Assembly: GCA_944739405.2 (NCBI GenBank)
Contig: OX123191.2
Coordinates: 9,404,830-9,468,829, forward strand
Length of the DNA: 64,000 nt
Origin: Euclidia mi
Taxonomy: Eukaryota > Arthropoda > Insecta > Lepidoptera > Erebidae
Direction of reading: 5' to 3'
Shown here: positions 32,335 to 42,959 of the stretch, one piece after another
How the letters are laid out: each line of letters opens with the position of its first letter
Position numbering within the stretch: position 1 is the stretch's first letter
Translations under genes and position numbers: made by a program
The notes under the pieces: model-generated
Seen by the model: only the letters and a program-made list of their open reading frames with translations
Told to the model about the DNA's origin: nothing
Databases searched by the model: none

Positions 32335-33089
32335 TGTGACGTCGCTGTGACGGTCTGCGCCCGTCACTTTTTCTGGCGGCTGCGAGACAGACGAGCTAAG
32401 TGACCACCCTTCCTGACGACCACCGGGCAGGCGGACCCTCAACAAATCCTTTACCATCGCCGAATCACGCGACCCTGTTTAAATCTTTGCGAATAACATT
32501 TTTTTTAGTAATTCTTTCGTTAGTGAAACGCTTGCTAAATGATGTTTAGATTTACTTGAGAATTAAATCAATTTTTATTGTAACATCAACTCACATTTTT
32601 CATTTAAAAAGAGCGTAGGCCCAAAGGCGTACTTCGGTACAGTGGACACCTGGAAGGTCTCCTACGTTAAGTAGGGATAACGTTACAGTGGCTCCCAATG
32701 TGGGGCGCCACTGTAACGTTATCCCTACTTAGGGTGTGTTTAAATGAGAAACGTGATTAAATGTTACAATAAAAATTCATTATTATAAACATCATTTAGC
32801 AAGCGTTTCACTAGCGAAAAAATTACTAAAAAAATGTTTTTCGCAAAGATTTAAACAGGGTCGCGTGATTCAGCGATGGTAAAGGATTTGTTGAGGGTCC
32901 GCCTGCCGATGGTCGCTCAGGAGTAGCAGCTGATGTACTTAGCTTTTCGAGCCGATGTCGTCGAGTGCAGCCAAAAAAGGACCGGGCGCAGCCAGCGCCT
33001 CAGCATTTATAGCAGCTCGAGGTGCGGTGGGGGGTGAAGATGCAGGCGGCCGGGAGGCGGTGTCATCACGACGTCACAGCGACGTCACA
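32335..33089. mobile_element. Tail-to-tail inverted pair of LTRs with PBS-like centre and 4-bp direct repeats
   Basis: LTR1 (plus, 32335-32687) and LTR2 (minus, 32712-33089) both start TGTGACGTCGCTGTGACG and end TAAGTAGGGATAACGTTACA, that is TG...CA. They share long middle blocks (GGCAGGCGGACCCTCAACAA to AAATGATGTTTA) but differ by large indels. LTR2 has a TATA-like CTATAAATG. Between them are 24 bases, GTGGCTCCCAAT then GTGGGGCGCCAC; each LTR is followed by G then TGG, like a tRNA primer-binding site. ACAT lies on both outer sides (32331-32334 and 33090-33093). No gag or pol. The LTR reading is inferred from TG..CA, PBS and TATA; a foldback DNA element is the alternative. Confidence 0.7.
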
Positions 33090-33119
33090 ACATTAAATGA
33101 CTGCAAGTATGGAGTATTG

Positions 33120-33262
33120 GCCTGAGTAGTTGCATTGCTATTTAGAACTGCGGGCACAGTGCGTGGGTTCTATACCCACACAAGGCAAAACTTTAAGTGA
33201 TCAAAAAATTATTTTAAGTCTGGGTGTACTTGTGTCCGTTGGGTTAATGTTGTCTGACCCTG
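33120..33262 (+). mobile_element. SINE fragment, family S4
   Basis: GTGCGTGGGTTCTATACCCA in B-box position, then TTAAGTCTGGGTGTACTTGT and GTCCGTTGGG as in the minus copy at 10589-10745. Confidence 0.55.
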
Positions 33263-33574
33263 AAACATAAGATTTATTCTAAACCGACTCAGTCGATCAC
33301 ACGCAAGGGTTTTGATGAAACTTTGCACTAATAAAACTATACATCAAAATGCTCTAAGGCAATTGCAATTTCCTACAAGTATAACGCGTGGTAAACAGTG
33401 TGCAGTGCATTGTAATGAAAATAGGACAAAGTGTTTGTGTGTCCTTACCTGAAGGTGAGTGAAGTAACAATAAAACAAATGGGTTTAACTGGAAACATAG
33501 TTCTCATCGTCCTAGTATCATTATTCTAGTAGCACCCCTGGGTCCGTTTACTAATCTCACAGGATTTCACTGAA

Positions 33575-33825
33575 AATTAGGTGTCTCTGCCTATACATTC
33601 GGGAAACAGGCGTAAGTCTTTGTATGTATGTACCTATTAGGTTTCTGGGAGCGGCTGAATGTCTGACCGCCGCAACCAAAGGGATACCCATATCCTATGG
33701 TTTAGACTAGTATCGGATTATTCAGAGATACTGACTACCTTAAAAAATCATGGCGAAATGGGCGTGTAATATTACACCTCTGCCTACCCCTTCAGGGATA
33801 CAGGCGTGACACAGTGAGTCTAAAA
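33575..33825 (+). mobile_element. SINE tail fragments (S2-like)
   Basis: An S2-type tail occurs twice: GTGTCTCTGCCTATACATTC to GGCGTAAGTC (33580-33616) and CATGGCGAAATGGGCGTGTA to ACAGGCGTGACACAGTGAGTC with an A run (33750-33832). Confidence 0.6.
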
Positions 33826-33849
33826 AAAAAAACCTCCTACCTATAAAGA

Positions 33850-34070
33850 CTGTCACAGATCTTCATGACAGTACGAACCGATCGCAGGCTAAACGTGCGG
33901 TTGCAAGCCTGCACGAAGCAAGGAGGTTTCCTTGCTTCGTGCAGGCTCAGGGCAAGCGATAGTAAATTAACAATTCAATACGCACATAACTCTGAAAAGT
34001 TGGTGGTGCGGCCCGTGGATTCGAACCCGATACTCCCTGCATGGCATTCTGTTGATATGTCTACTAGTTT
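33850..34070 (-). mobile_element. SINE, family S1, minus strand, with hairpin insert
   Basis: Minus strand: GGGTTCGAATCCACGGGCC-type head, GAGTTATGTGCGTATTGAAT, then ACTATCGCTTGCCC, and at the far end CATGAAGATCTGTGACAGTC. A perfect hairpin with 19-bp arms and a 4-base loop (33906-33947) sits where sister copies have a plain CGTGCTCTCCGAGGCACGG-like stretch. Confidence 0.75.
33906..33947. repeat. Perfect hairpin, 19-bp arms, 4-base loop
   Basis: AGCCTGCACGAAGCAAGGA, loop GGTT, exact reverse complement, inside an S1 SINE. Confidence 0.95.
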
Positions 34071-34570
34071 ATGACTACTAAATTAGATAAAATTGTATAT
34101 GCATAAGTTTGATGTAAAGATAGTAAATGATTGTATCTTCTAAAATGTGAGTATGATTTAATAAACCTTTACTACATAGATTTTAAAATCGATTGAAAAA
34201 TACTGTGATTAATATAACTATCTTAAATCCATAGAAAGTTTTAAACCACAGGGAGTTGCCCTTAATAACTTTATATATAAAGACTTTGATTATTTATTAA
34301 AGCTTTATAGAAGCACGATGGCTTTCAGAAAGTTTGAAATAAAAGCAAAATATGACTTTTAAACTTCGCGTGCTGATTTTGATAACACTTTATTTTCTTT
34401 GTATACATATTCAAGTAATACACGTTTTAAGTGAAGTAAAACATGAGTTAACTTAAAAGCCTGAGAGGTCTCTACAATAATATACTTTCATATTTATTTT
34501 TAAAAGATCACTCGTGTACATGTTGTCACATTGAAACGTGATAATCTTTACAAGCATACGTAAAAACGTG
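34071..34570. other. Gene-free stretch
   Basis: AT-rich, nothing recognised. Confidence 0.4.
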
Positions 34571-34574
34571 AGCA

Positions 34575-34880
34575 GCAATAGCTACATACAACTGAGGGCA
34601 TCTATCGTACAATGGCAAAGACAACGAACACTAGTGTCACCTAACGGACACAGTGGAAATAGATTCTGAATCGCGCATTGAAAATTCTCGCATACGATTA
34701 CTATATTAACAAGGTCTGCAGTACTTCCCTCGGACAGTTCTCGATCACAGGCAAGATCACCCAGCCTAGTGAGAGGATCTTTCCTGTAGTAGGAGGAACA
34801 CCCACACTTTATTCCTTACTGAAAAATATGTATCCCACATCCTCTGAACTAGGTATATGTCCCTGTATTTCAGACGACAG
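34575..34880 (+). repeat. Interspersed repeat B, copy 2
   Basis: AATAGCTACATAC, TAGTGTCACCTAACGGACAC, ATCGCGCATTG and GAGAGGATCTTTCCTGTAGT then GGAGGAACACCC match copy 1 in order. The 70-codon ORF over it is not conserved between the copies. Confidence 0.65.
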
Positions 34881-34911
34881 AAAGTATTAGAAGTTCATTG
34901 CGTATAATTAT

Positions 34912-35140
34912 CGCTTGCTGAGCGGCGAAGGAATGCAGAGCAAGGCAACCATTCACGTTCCCTCACTCTGATAGTCCTCCATAATGTTCTCGATAGAAAT
35001 GACTGTGTAGTCTGCTACTTAGCACTTGACCAGAGCATTGGACTATGACCTTACCCCTCTCATAATCAGTAGGGGCCCATGCCTGTCGGTGGAACAAATT
35101 ATAAACTAGGCGATGACGGTGAACAAGGATGGTAACGATT
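34912..35140 (+). mobile_element. Degraded RTE-type LINE tail
   Basis: TGCTGAGCGGCGAAGGAATG, CTCCATAATGTTCTCGATAG, GTAGTCTGC, GAGCATTGGACTATGACCTT and TAGGGGCCCATGCC follow the order of the better copy at 61490-61685. Confidence 0.6.
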
Positions 35141-36780
35141 CTTAAAAAGACACGACTAAATTAATTGATATTCGCATAAACCACTATCAATTTAATTTTT
35201 AATTATTTTATTGAAATTTACTTATTACCTAATACAGCAAAGAAAAAAACATTAATATATATGTGCTATGTATTATATTCAAATTACGTGGTACAGAACT
35301 TTTACAAAGCTTACCAGCTTAAAACCAAGACACTTATAACGAAACATATTTGTCAAAATATAATTTGACATGTCTTTGGAAGTCTAGGCTAAAAACGAAA
35401 ACAAGCATCGTTAAACGTGTAGTGAACAAGGCCACCTAATTCGACTACGGCGCGCCGAGTTGCCTGTATCTAGATAAAACCGAGATGCAACCCTACGATG
35501 AACAAGAGTCCTTACAGTGCATGCCTGTTGCCTATTGCGGTCTGTTTACCTGACCAACTACAATGAGTACTAGTGGCCTGCAGTGATCCAATTTCAACGA
35601 AAATTTTAACCCTGGACATTCCTTCTGTATACTAAATTTAGCTATTTCAAATCTCACACTGTCACTGTGGCTCAAAAACGTTCTTACACGATATTTTTAT
35701 TTACATGAAATTTAAAATATACTTCGGTAATTAAAATAAAACATTTATTTTCAAATCATACCAGTAAGTACACATAAATTATACATATTTTGTGATATAT
35801 AGTGCGAAAAAAGAATAAGTAGGTCCTGTACATTAAGAAAATTAGGTCACTAGTTAGGCTTATTGTTGGTCTGAAACGAACACAGATTTTCGTTGGTAAC
35901 CCCAAATAATGATCACAGACATCAAGAACACACAGTATTTTCAGAAATAATTAAAAACTTCCAAATAAAATAGGCAAAGGATTGTTTCTATTTTGCAGAT
36001 AAACGCTAACGCTGATTATTATTTATTTGCTAAAATTATTTTATTTTCATACTCTAAAATTCTCGTACGTTTATATTCATAACAATAGGTTTATGCAACT
36101 AATAGTATAAGACATACATCTTTCAATAAACCTATAAAACTGTATTTTATATGTTATTAATTATAGTAAGTCTTAAATTTAACTAAGCATTTAAAATCAT
36201 ACTTGGTCTGTTCGGCAATCAAACCCAGATCTTAGTGACTGACCTTTCTGAATACAAGTTTGTCTCTACAAGATGCAACGATTTTATGAGAATAACTTAC
36301 AAAAAACAATGAGACTCAACACTTATTATAACCAAAATTTAAAATAAAACACTAAGAAAGGTAAACAATAGCAGATTTAAACTAAAGTTTAAAAAGTCAA
36401 CATATTATTAAACAGGAATCGAAATCATTACTGTATTCATAGGAAATAGTAATTATTACTACTTACTTACAAATAGTAATATAAACTTCAGACGAACCTT
36501 TATTTAAAAAGTTGAGCTCTAAACAAAAACATAAAAACTTTTCTTCAATAAAAAGCTCGAAGCCGTAATAAAAAGGTTGTTTAACGAAACTAATAAATTC
36601 ACAACAGTAAACATTCCTCAAAACTTCACAGTTAAACCATTAAAAAAAAATTGTAACATTACCGGTTTGCTATCAAAACTTTTTTAACTCTTACCTTGTT
36701 AATGCATAAGTTTTTCGCCATCAGATGGTGACAGTCGCAGAATCGTCGATACATTGGGTAAAATCATAGATTATACAGGG
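35141..36780. other. Gene-free stretch
   Basis: Long AT-rich interval; no ORF of note and no repeat that I can name. Confidence 0.4.
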
Positions 36781-36784
36781 TAAA

Positions 36785-36966
36785 ATGTTGCATGTTGCGG
36801 GTTCCACGTATAAGGACAGTTCTCTTGGAGATCGGCTGAGAGGTGGACGTGTCGGCCGTTTTCGGAACAAATCATTCGCGAGTTCGCGTGTTTTTATTTG
36901 TTCGTTCTGTTATGTTGTGTGTGTGATTGAGTGACTAAGGGATGATTGTGGGATAAAGTCATTGAG
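36785..36966 (+). promoter_or_regulatory. Possible host non-coding first exon with splice donor
   Basis: Richer in CG than its surroundings and ending TCATTGAG|GTAAGTTTTG, a near-consensus donor at 36966/36967. No ORF. By composition and donor it resembles an insect 5' UTR exon, but no acceptor or coding exon can be tied to it here. Confidence 0.3.
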
Positions 36967-37560
36967 GTAAGTTTTGCTTCGAAATTATTTTTCTACGTAC
37001 TTTTAGGGAAGAATTGCTGCGTTTTCGTTTATGAAAATGTTTTCAAGTTATACGAAGTTGACGTTTTGACGTGTGTGACAATCGTGGTCATTATTTTCAC
37101 GAATTTTCTTTAATTACTTGCCGGGTATGAATTAACAGTGATTTATCGGTTTCAATCTCAAAATTACATCAAAATTCGTTTATTTGACGTGTTTTTAATA
37201 TAAAATGCGGTTGGTACTGTTTTTATTTCTGATGATTACGCACATAGTAGCTGAAGAAATACAATACAGTGTTTTTTTATATTGACCTAATAATTAAAAA
37301 CTTTTTATGGTGTGAATAAATAGCATACAAATGTTTAAATTGCTAGAGAAATAATAATGTAAGTTTCAATGATAAATTAGCGTTATAGAATGTTAATGGC
37401 ATATTTCAGTAACGTTTTTAAATAATTTGGAGAATTAATTAGTATCGTGTCAATGATATTTTCGTGCTTTTTTCATGAAATTTGGCTTACATTTCTCTTA
37501 CATATTATTTATTATACTACCTTAAGGTTACCTATTTTCCTCTTTTTTTTGGCAATGGTT
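36967..37560. other. Gene-free stretch before the LINE
   Basis: AT-rich; nothing recognised. If the donor at 36966 is real this is intron. Confidence 0.35.
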
Positions 37561-37645
37561 CAGATATTTTTCTGGACAAGAAAATCTATTGATAGTGTCA
37601 GTAAACCTTGCATTACTATAAATGCGAGAAAGGTGCCAAGTATAA

Positions 37646-39553
37646 CCAAATAAATACTTTACTAATAAGGTTTTGAAAATATACCATAATATTTCTGATT
37701 ACGAGACATTTTCAATCTATAGGTATCGATTTCAAAATGAGTGTAGAGAGTGTTATCGTGTATATATTACTACAGTTGAAAACAACATTCGGCACAATGT
37801 TAATTTCTTCTGGAAATACATTTCAGATCGTCGGTGTAAGGATGGTATTCCTTCGACAATGCGTTATCGTCATTCATCTACCAGTGATGTTAATGAAATT
37901 TGTAATTTCTTTTCCAATTACTTTCACTCTGTTTATGAGCCTTCGGGAAATTTCAACTCTTACTCTGGTGTAGAATTCTCTGATAATTGTTGTTTGATAG
38001 ATAATATTACTTTGAATGAAGACACAATATTGAAAGCATTACAATCACTTGACTCTGCTAAGGGACCAGGAGCTGATGCTTTGCCAGTAGTATTTCTGAA
38101 AAATACTGCGTCGAATATATGTAAACCGTTACACATTATTTTTAATAAATCCTTATCAGAGGGAGTATTCCCTGAAATTTGGAAGCAAGCGAATATAACT
38201 CCAGTTTATAAGTCTGGCCCAAGGGATGATGTAGAGAACTATCGCCCAATATCTATACTGTCGGCCTTGTCGAAGCTTTTCGAAAAGTTAGTCCACAATG
38301 AGTTGTACCCGGTTCTACACAATATAATAATACAACATCAACATGGATTTGTGAAAAGAAGGTCAACAACTACAAACCTAGTAACTTTCGTTGATTACCT
38401 CTTTAATAATATGGATACGCGTACTCAAGTTGACTGTATTTATACAGATTTTCGGAAGGCTTTCGATAAGGTCGATCACATACTTCTTTTGAAAAAAATC
38501 GCATACAATGGTATACGAGGTAATTTACTAAGATGGTTCTCTTCATACATTTCAAACAGAACTCAAAGGGTTGTGGTCAGTGGTTTCCAATCAAACACAA
38601 TAAAAGTGACGTCAGGCGTTCCACAGGGGTCAATATTAGGGCCATTACTTTTTATTTTATTTATTAATGATATTAATAAATGTTTCAAAAACTCAAAACT
38701 ATTACTTTACGCAGATGACCTTAAAATATATAGACCAATTAAAACCACCCATGACAGTGATCTCTTCCAAAAGGATCTTGATAGATTTTCCGATTATTGT
38801 ATTGAAAATAAACTTCAGCTCAACATTTCAAAGTGTTGTTGCATTAGCTTCACAAAGAATAAAAATATCGTTAAGTATTCTTACTCTCTAAACAACGCAA
38901 TTCTGACTAGAGTATCTACGGTACGTGACCTTGGTATACAACTTGATGAGAAGCTTCATCTCGATGCACATATTGATAAAATTATAAGCAACGCTTATAG
39001 AATGTATGGTTTTATTATGAGATCTGCAAGAGAATTTAGGCGTCCAAATACGTATCTGTATCTCTATAAGTCATTGGTTCGATCTCAACTAGAATATGCA
39101 GTTGCGGTGTGGAATCCCCATTATACAAAATATTCTGATGATATTGAGGCAGTACAAAGAAAATATTTGAAGGCTATGAATTATCGATGTTCTAAAACTT
39201 CTAAGTCTTATAATTCTCTACTTAAAATGTATAAACTTACCAGTTTAAAGTACAGACGGTTACAACTTGAAGTAATGTTTCTGTACGACATATGTAATAA
39301 TAAGTATGACTGCACTGATATTTGTAACAAATTATTTTATGTAGTGCCCAGAAGTTCGATAACGCGTAGTGTGCGTACTCGGCCTTTGTTTGCTGTAACC
39401 AAATGTCGAACGAATGCCGGAGAGCGCGCGCCTTTGCGACGTCTAACTAATAACTTTAATGTGTACTTTAATGACCTTGACTTATTTGCTGAACCTGTCG
39501 GTAGATTTAGAAATTATGTACTCAAAACTATTAACTCTTTGGAGACTTTTTAG
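37646..39553 (+). pseudogene. LINE ORF2 fragment: linker, reverse transcriptase and C-terminal region
   Basis: Open without a stop for about 635 codons, ending at TAG 39551-39553. The linker shows NISDYETFSIYRYRFQNECR and NFFWKYISDRR. The RT shows GPGADALPVVFLKN, NYRPISILSALSKLFEKLV, YTDFRKAFDKVDH (first catalytic Asp), SGVPQGSILGPLLFILFIND and LLLYADDLKIY (YADD box). After it come EYAVAVWNPHYTKYSDDIEA and the VQRKYLKAMNYR region typical of CR1/Jockey C-termini. The endonuclease is absent, and a piece of linker with SKPCITINARK lies in another frame at about 37600-37645, so there is one frameshift upstream. No ATG at the start of the open run. The RT looks recently intact but cannot be expressed as a normal ORF2. 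Confidence 0.87.
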
Positions 39554-39594
39554 TGACACCATGTTATGAAGGGACTTTCTTTTTTCTTTTCTTA

Positions 39595-39690
39595 TTTCAT
39601 GTGAGAAAAAAGGAGAGAAAAAAAAAAAGTATCTACTTTTTTTTTTTTTTTTCTTTTCTTCTCTCTTTTTTTTTTTCTTTCTTGTGTGAG
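39595..39690. repeat. Polypurine/polypyrimidine hairpin in LINE 3' UTR
   Basis: GAGAAAAAAGGAGAGAAAAA is followed after a short loop (GTATCTAC) by long T and CT runs that pair with it. Confidence 0.8.
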
Positions 39691-39899
39691 GATAGATATA
39701 CAGTTTTATTAGCACGTCGTAGTTTTTAGTATTTCAAAATTTCTTAAATTTTTTGTGAATAACGTGGTTGGATATACAATTGTCATTTTCTTATTGTAAT
39801 TTCTGATATCATATTGTATTGTATATCTGTTTGTTGTTCCTAATAAAATAAAATAAAAAAAATAAAATAAAAAAAGCAATACAGATATCACGTTAGCTT

Positions 39900-40590
39900 T
39901 AAAAATATAAGACAGATTGAAACGTTTTTTTGCACCAACATAATAAAAGGAATAATTTTCTTAGACCTCTGAAAATTGAATGTAATATTTTTAGTCACCT
40001 TCAGTCTCTAGGTTCATACAAAGAATAATTAGAGTAAAAACTGGCGCGTTGAAGAAATAATTATAATTTCTGAATATGCAAATATTTTATTTAAACTGCT
40101 GAAAATAGCATCATTTTCAGTTCTATATTATTGTCCACCTATCAGTCTTATTTAGGCACAATGAAAAGTATGTAAGTAGGACGGAAGACATATAATGATC
40201 TTATTATCATACTATTTTAGATAATTATGTCATAATTATATATTATAAAGCAACAATCATAGGATATATACATGTTCATGATGCCTATTATGGATTGAAA
40301 ATTACGTAAATTGATTCTGGTTTATAGCTAGGTGGGGTTGTATGTGAATTTAGCTTGCTCACAGGGTTGATAAGCAAGCATTTTGTTTGACCTGATGGTA
40401 GTCTACTATAACAAACTATTCACTTGCAAAACCAAGAATATTAGACACGCTTACCGATGTAACAAAACTTCTGTCATACCTATTAGGATAGACTAGTAAA
40501 TAGAGCCAGGGCTCCAAGGAATACAAACAGGATAATGTAAGGACGATGATGATGTTGTGAACAAAACCTAATATAAGTGTAATATTTAGG
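39900..40590. other. Gene-free stretch
   Basis: AT-rich, nothing recognised. Confidence 0.4.
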
Positions 40591-40594
40591 TTAG

Positions 40595-40856
40595 GACAGC
40601 CTCGTTGGTCTCGCGGCATAAATGTGCGCATGGGACTGGAGGGTCTCGGGTTCGATTCCCGTGTCGGGCAAAGTGTTATTGGGTTATTCCGTTAGGAAAT
40701 TCTCAGTAGCAGCACGGAATCTGGTAATGTGTCCGGTACGGCAATAGGCTCACCCTCTATTACGTGGGACCAAGAATTCATTGCGAAATGTGGGTGTAAT
40801 GTTACACCTCTGCCTACCACTTCGGAGATACAGGCGTGAGTCTATAATAAAAAATA
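40595..40856 (+). mobile_element. tRNA-derived SINE, family S2, well-preserved copy
   Basis: CTCGTTGGTCTCGCGGCATA head, GGTCTCGGGTTCGATTCCCG B box, TCAGTAGCAGCACGGAATCT, GGCAATAGGCTCACCCTCTA, ACACCTCTGCCTACCACTTC and tail GGCGTGAGTCTATAATAAAA. TTTAGGT occurs just outside both ends (about 40587 and 40863), a possible short target duplication. Best S2 reference in this window. Confidence 0.88.
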
Positions 40857-40859
40857 TAT

Positions 40860-41390
40860 ATGTTTAGGTAATTTAAAAAAGTGAATGAGTTTTCTAGGCT
40901 CTCTATCTTTCTGGTAAATGGTGACTGAAGGGGGAAAAAGTGTGAAAATTAAAATGTAATGGATTTATGACAATTTATTATAAAAAATCTAGAGCTAGTT
41001 TTCAACATAATATTATTTAAAGGTAATATACTATTATTACTTTTGTATATCGTAACTATATTACTAATATGGGACATTATTTAAGAGAAAATTAAGGAAA
41101 ACAGTTTGAGAAAAAAGAGCAGAGGTTTAGATTACCGGAGCTTTAGGAAAGCTTTAGCTCTCAACGAAATTAAATTATAATTTGTGAAAAGGTAATAAAA
41201 GATAGCGCTGATATTTTTATATTATTATGAGCGATTGGATTATGTTAGTAATGGGAGTAAATCACTAGCGCAGTAAATACGTAATTTAATCCTTCAACGC
41301 CTACTACGTATTCAAGCATTAACTCTATCATATTACCTAGAATGTCTGAACAGATTTGGTTGTATGGAGTATTATATCATATACAATATA
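40860..41390. other. Gene-free stretch
   Basis: AT-rich, nothing recognised. Confidence 0.4.
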
Positions 41391-41394
41391 ATAT

Positions 41395-41640
41395 TCTACC
41401 ACACACTCAAATCACCATCTAGTCCCAAACTAAGCACAGCTTGTACTATGGGTACTAGACAATGGATAGACATACATATATATACTTTTTTTTCATAAAT
41501 ACATACGTATTATACATAGAAACACCCAGACCAAGACAAACATCCATGTTTTATGCACATAAATGTTTGACTTGAGCGGGAATCAAACCCGCGACCATCG
41601 GCGTAGCACTCCCGCTGCGCCAACCGGTCGTATCGTCGGA
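41395..41640 (-). mobile_element. tRNA-derived SINE, family S3, minus strand
   Basis: On minus: GGTTGGCGCAGCGGGAGTGC (A box), GGTCGCGGGTTTGATTCCCG (B box), CATGGATGTTTGTCTTGGTC, TATGTATGTATTTATG-rich middle and the end TAGTACCCATAGTACAAGCT. Other copies at 47413, 54278 and 63541. Confidence 0.9.
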
Positions 41641-41644
41641 ATGT

Positions 41645-42540
41645 TTACATTTAGTCCTATTAATATCATTTACAACGTTTCGTAATCAATTACTTCACTT
41701 GAGTCTCTCCAAATGTACTTGACAGTATCACTGTGAATGAATAGGAAGATATACATGGGTTTTATTATTACAAGCTTCTATTTTCTTTCACCTGTCCCGG
41801 CGTCTGTAATAAAAACTAATAAAAACCCTATCGCGTTTGGGCTCGCTTCATTCGTATTGTATTTTGATCCTGTAGGGTTAGTGCATGAAAGATGTTTAAA
41901 AAATAAAGCTTTTTACTTTAAATTAAATGAGATATTAAATCGTTGACAAAATAATTTAAAATTCAAAACAATGCTAGATAGTTATATAAAATCAAAACTT
42001 ATATCAAAAGAGTCAACTTCACAAGCATAATCTCTTTAAACATTTAAAACGAAAATTCAAATAACAAGTTTACATTATTTTAATCATTTTAGTCTGTAGT
42101 TAGTTTTACAACTATAGATAATTTAGTTTATAATATGCAGAGAATATCAAATAGGGTCAATGCCTTTAAAATAGGTCTTCATAAGAGAGATGTAATTTGA
42201 GGCTGGGGCGAAGGGTATAACAGTCTTAATGTTATTTAATACATAACGTCCACCTAAATGGCAATGTGGCGTATGGGTTTTCGGCAAAGACCTCTGCGAT
42301 AAATGCTTTACCTAAAATTTCGTTTGTGGTATATTAAATGGAAATGTTGTATCTAAATATGTTAAAATAGAGTTTGCTCGCAGCTCTGTGCGTGTAAATT
42401 ATATACCTAGACCTTTCTCAGGAATCACGCAATATCTTTTGGTGAAAATTGCACTAAATCTGTTCTGTCGTTCTCTACTTAATCCGTTAGGTAGTTATTG
42501 AGTTTTCCGCGGTCATACAGTAAGACAGTCGGGGACTTCA
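41645..42540. other. Gene-free stretch
   Basis: AT-rich. The ORF at 41737-41946 has no recognisable domain. Nothing else. Confidence 0.4.
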
Positions 42541-42550
42541 TTTTAAAACA

Positions 42551-42683
42551 TCACTACATAGTATAAAACAAAGTGTGTCTTCTGTCTGTCTGTCCCTATG
42601 TATGCTTAAATCTTTCAAACTACGCAACGGATTACAATGCGGTTATTTTTAATAGATATAATGATTCAAGAGGAAGGTTTATA
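42551..42683 (+). mobile_element. Helitron family 2, 5' part, split by another Helitron
   Basis: Starts TCACTACATAGTATAAAACA after an A, as Helitrons do, then CTGTCTGTCTGTCCCTATGT and GATTCAAGAGGAAGGTTTAT, matching 60869-61000. The 3' part was not found beyond the nested copy. Confidence 0.65.
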
Positions 42684-42953
42684 TCTTATACTAATATATA
42701 AAGCTGAAGAGTTTGTTTGTTTGTTTGTTTGGTTGAACGCGCTAATCTCAGGAACTACTGGTCCGATTTGGAAAATTCTTTCACTGTTAGATAGCCCATT
42801 TATTGAGGAAGGCTATAGGCTATATAACATCTCGGTATGAGCGACGGGAGCGGAGCAGTAGCCTTAAATAACGCGGGTGTAACCGCGAGCATCCTCTAGT
42901 GTATAAATATATGCATAACATAGCACCCGTGCGAAGCCGGAGCGGGTCGCTAG
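42684..42953 (+). mobile_element. Helitron (non-autonomous), nested
   Basis: Starts TC (TCTTATACTAATATATAAAG) after A and ends CGGAGCGGGTCGCTAG before T: A|TC...CTAG|T is the Helitron signature. A GC hairpin near the 3' end (CACCCGTGCGAAGCCGGAGCGGGTC) fits the usual terminal hairpin. Body includes GAACGCGCTAATCTCAGGAA. No Rep/helicase ORF. Confidence 0.85.
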
Positions 42954-42959
42954 TTTATT

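Larger units (their letters stand above)
37570..39876 (+). mobile_element. CR1/Jockey-type LINE, 5'-truncated
   Basis: Begins in the linker between endonuclease and RT and runs through the RT to a 3' UTR with a polypurine/polypyrimidine hairpin (about 39600-39690) and an AATAAAATAAAATAAAAAAA tail. A decayed target duplication is possible: GCAATGGTTCAGATAT at about 37553 against GCAATACAGATAT at about 39877. The left edge is therefore tentative. Confidence 0.82.

Noticed and set aside
37447..37653. 68-codon ORF before the CR1/Jockey LINE as a separate gene
   Set aside because: Its C-terminal part (SKPCITINARK) looks like frameshifted linker of the LINE itself; the rest is AT-rich chance reading.
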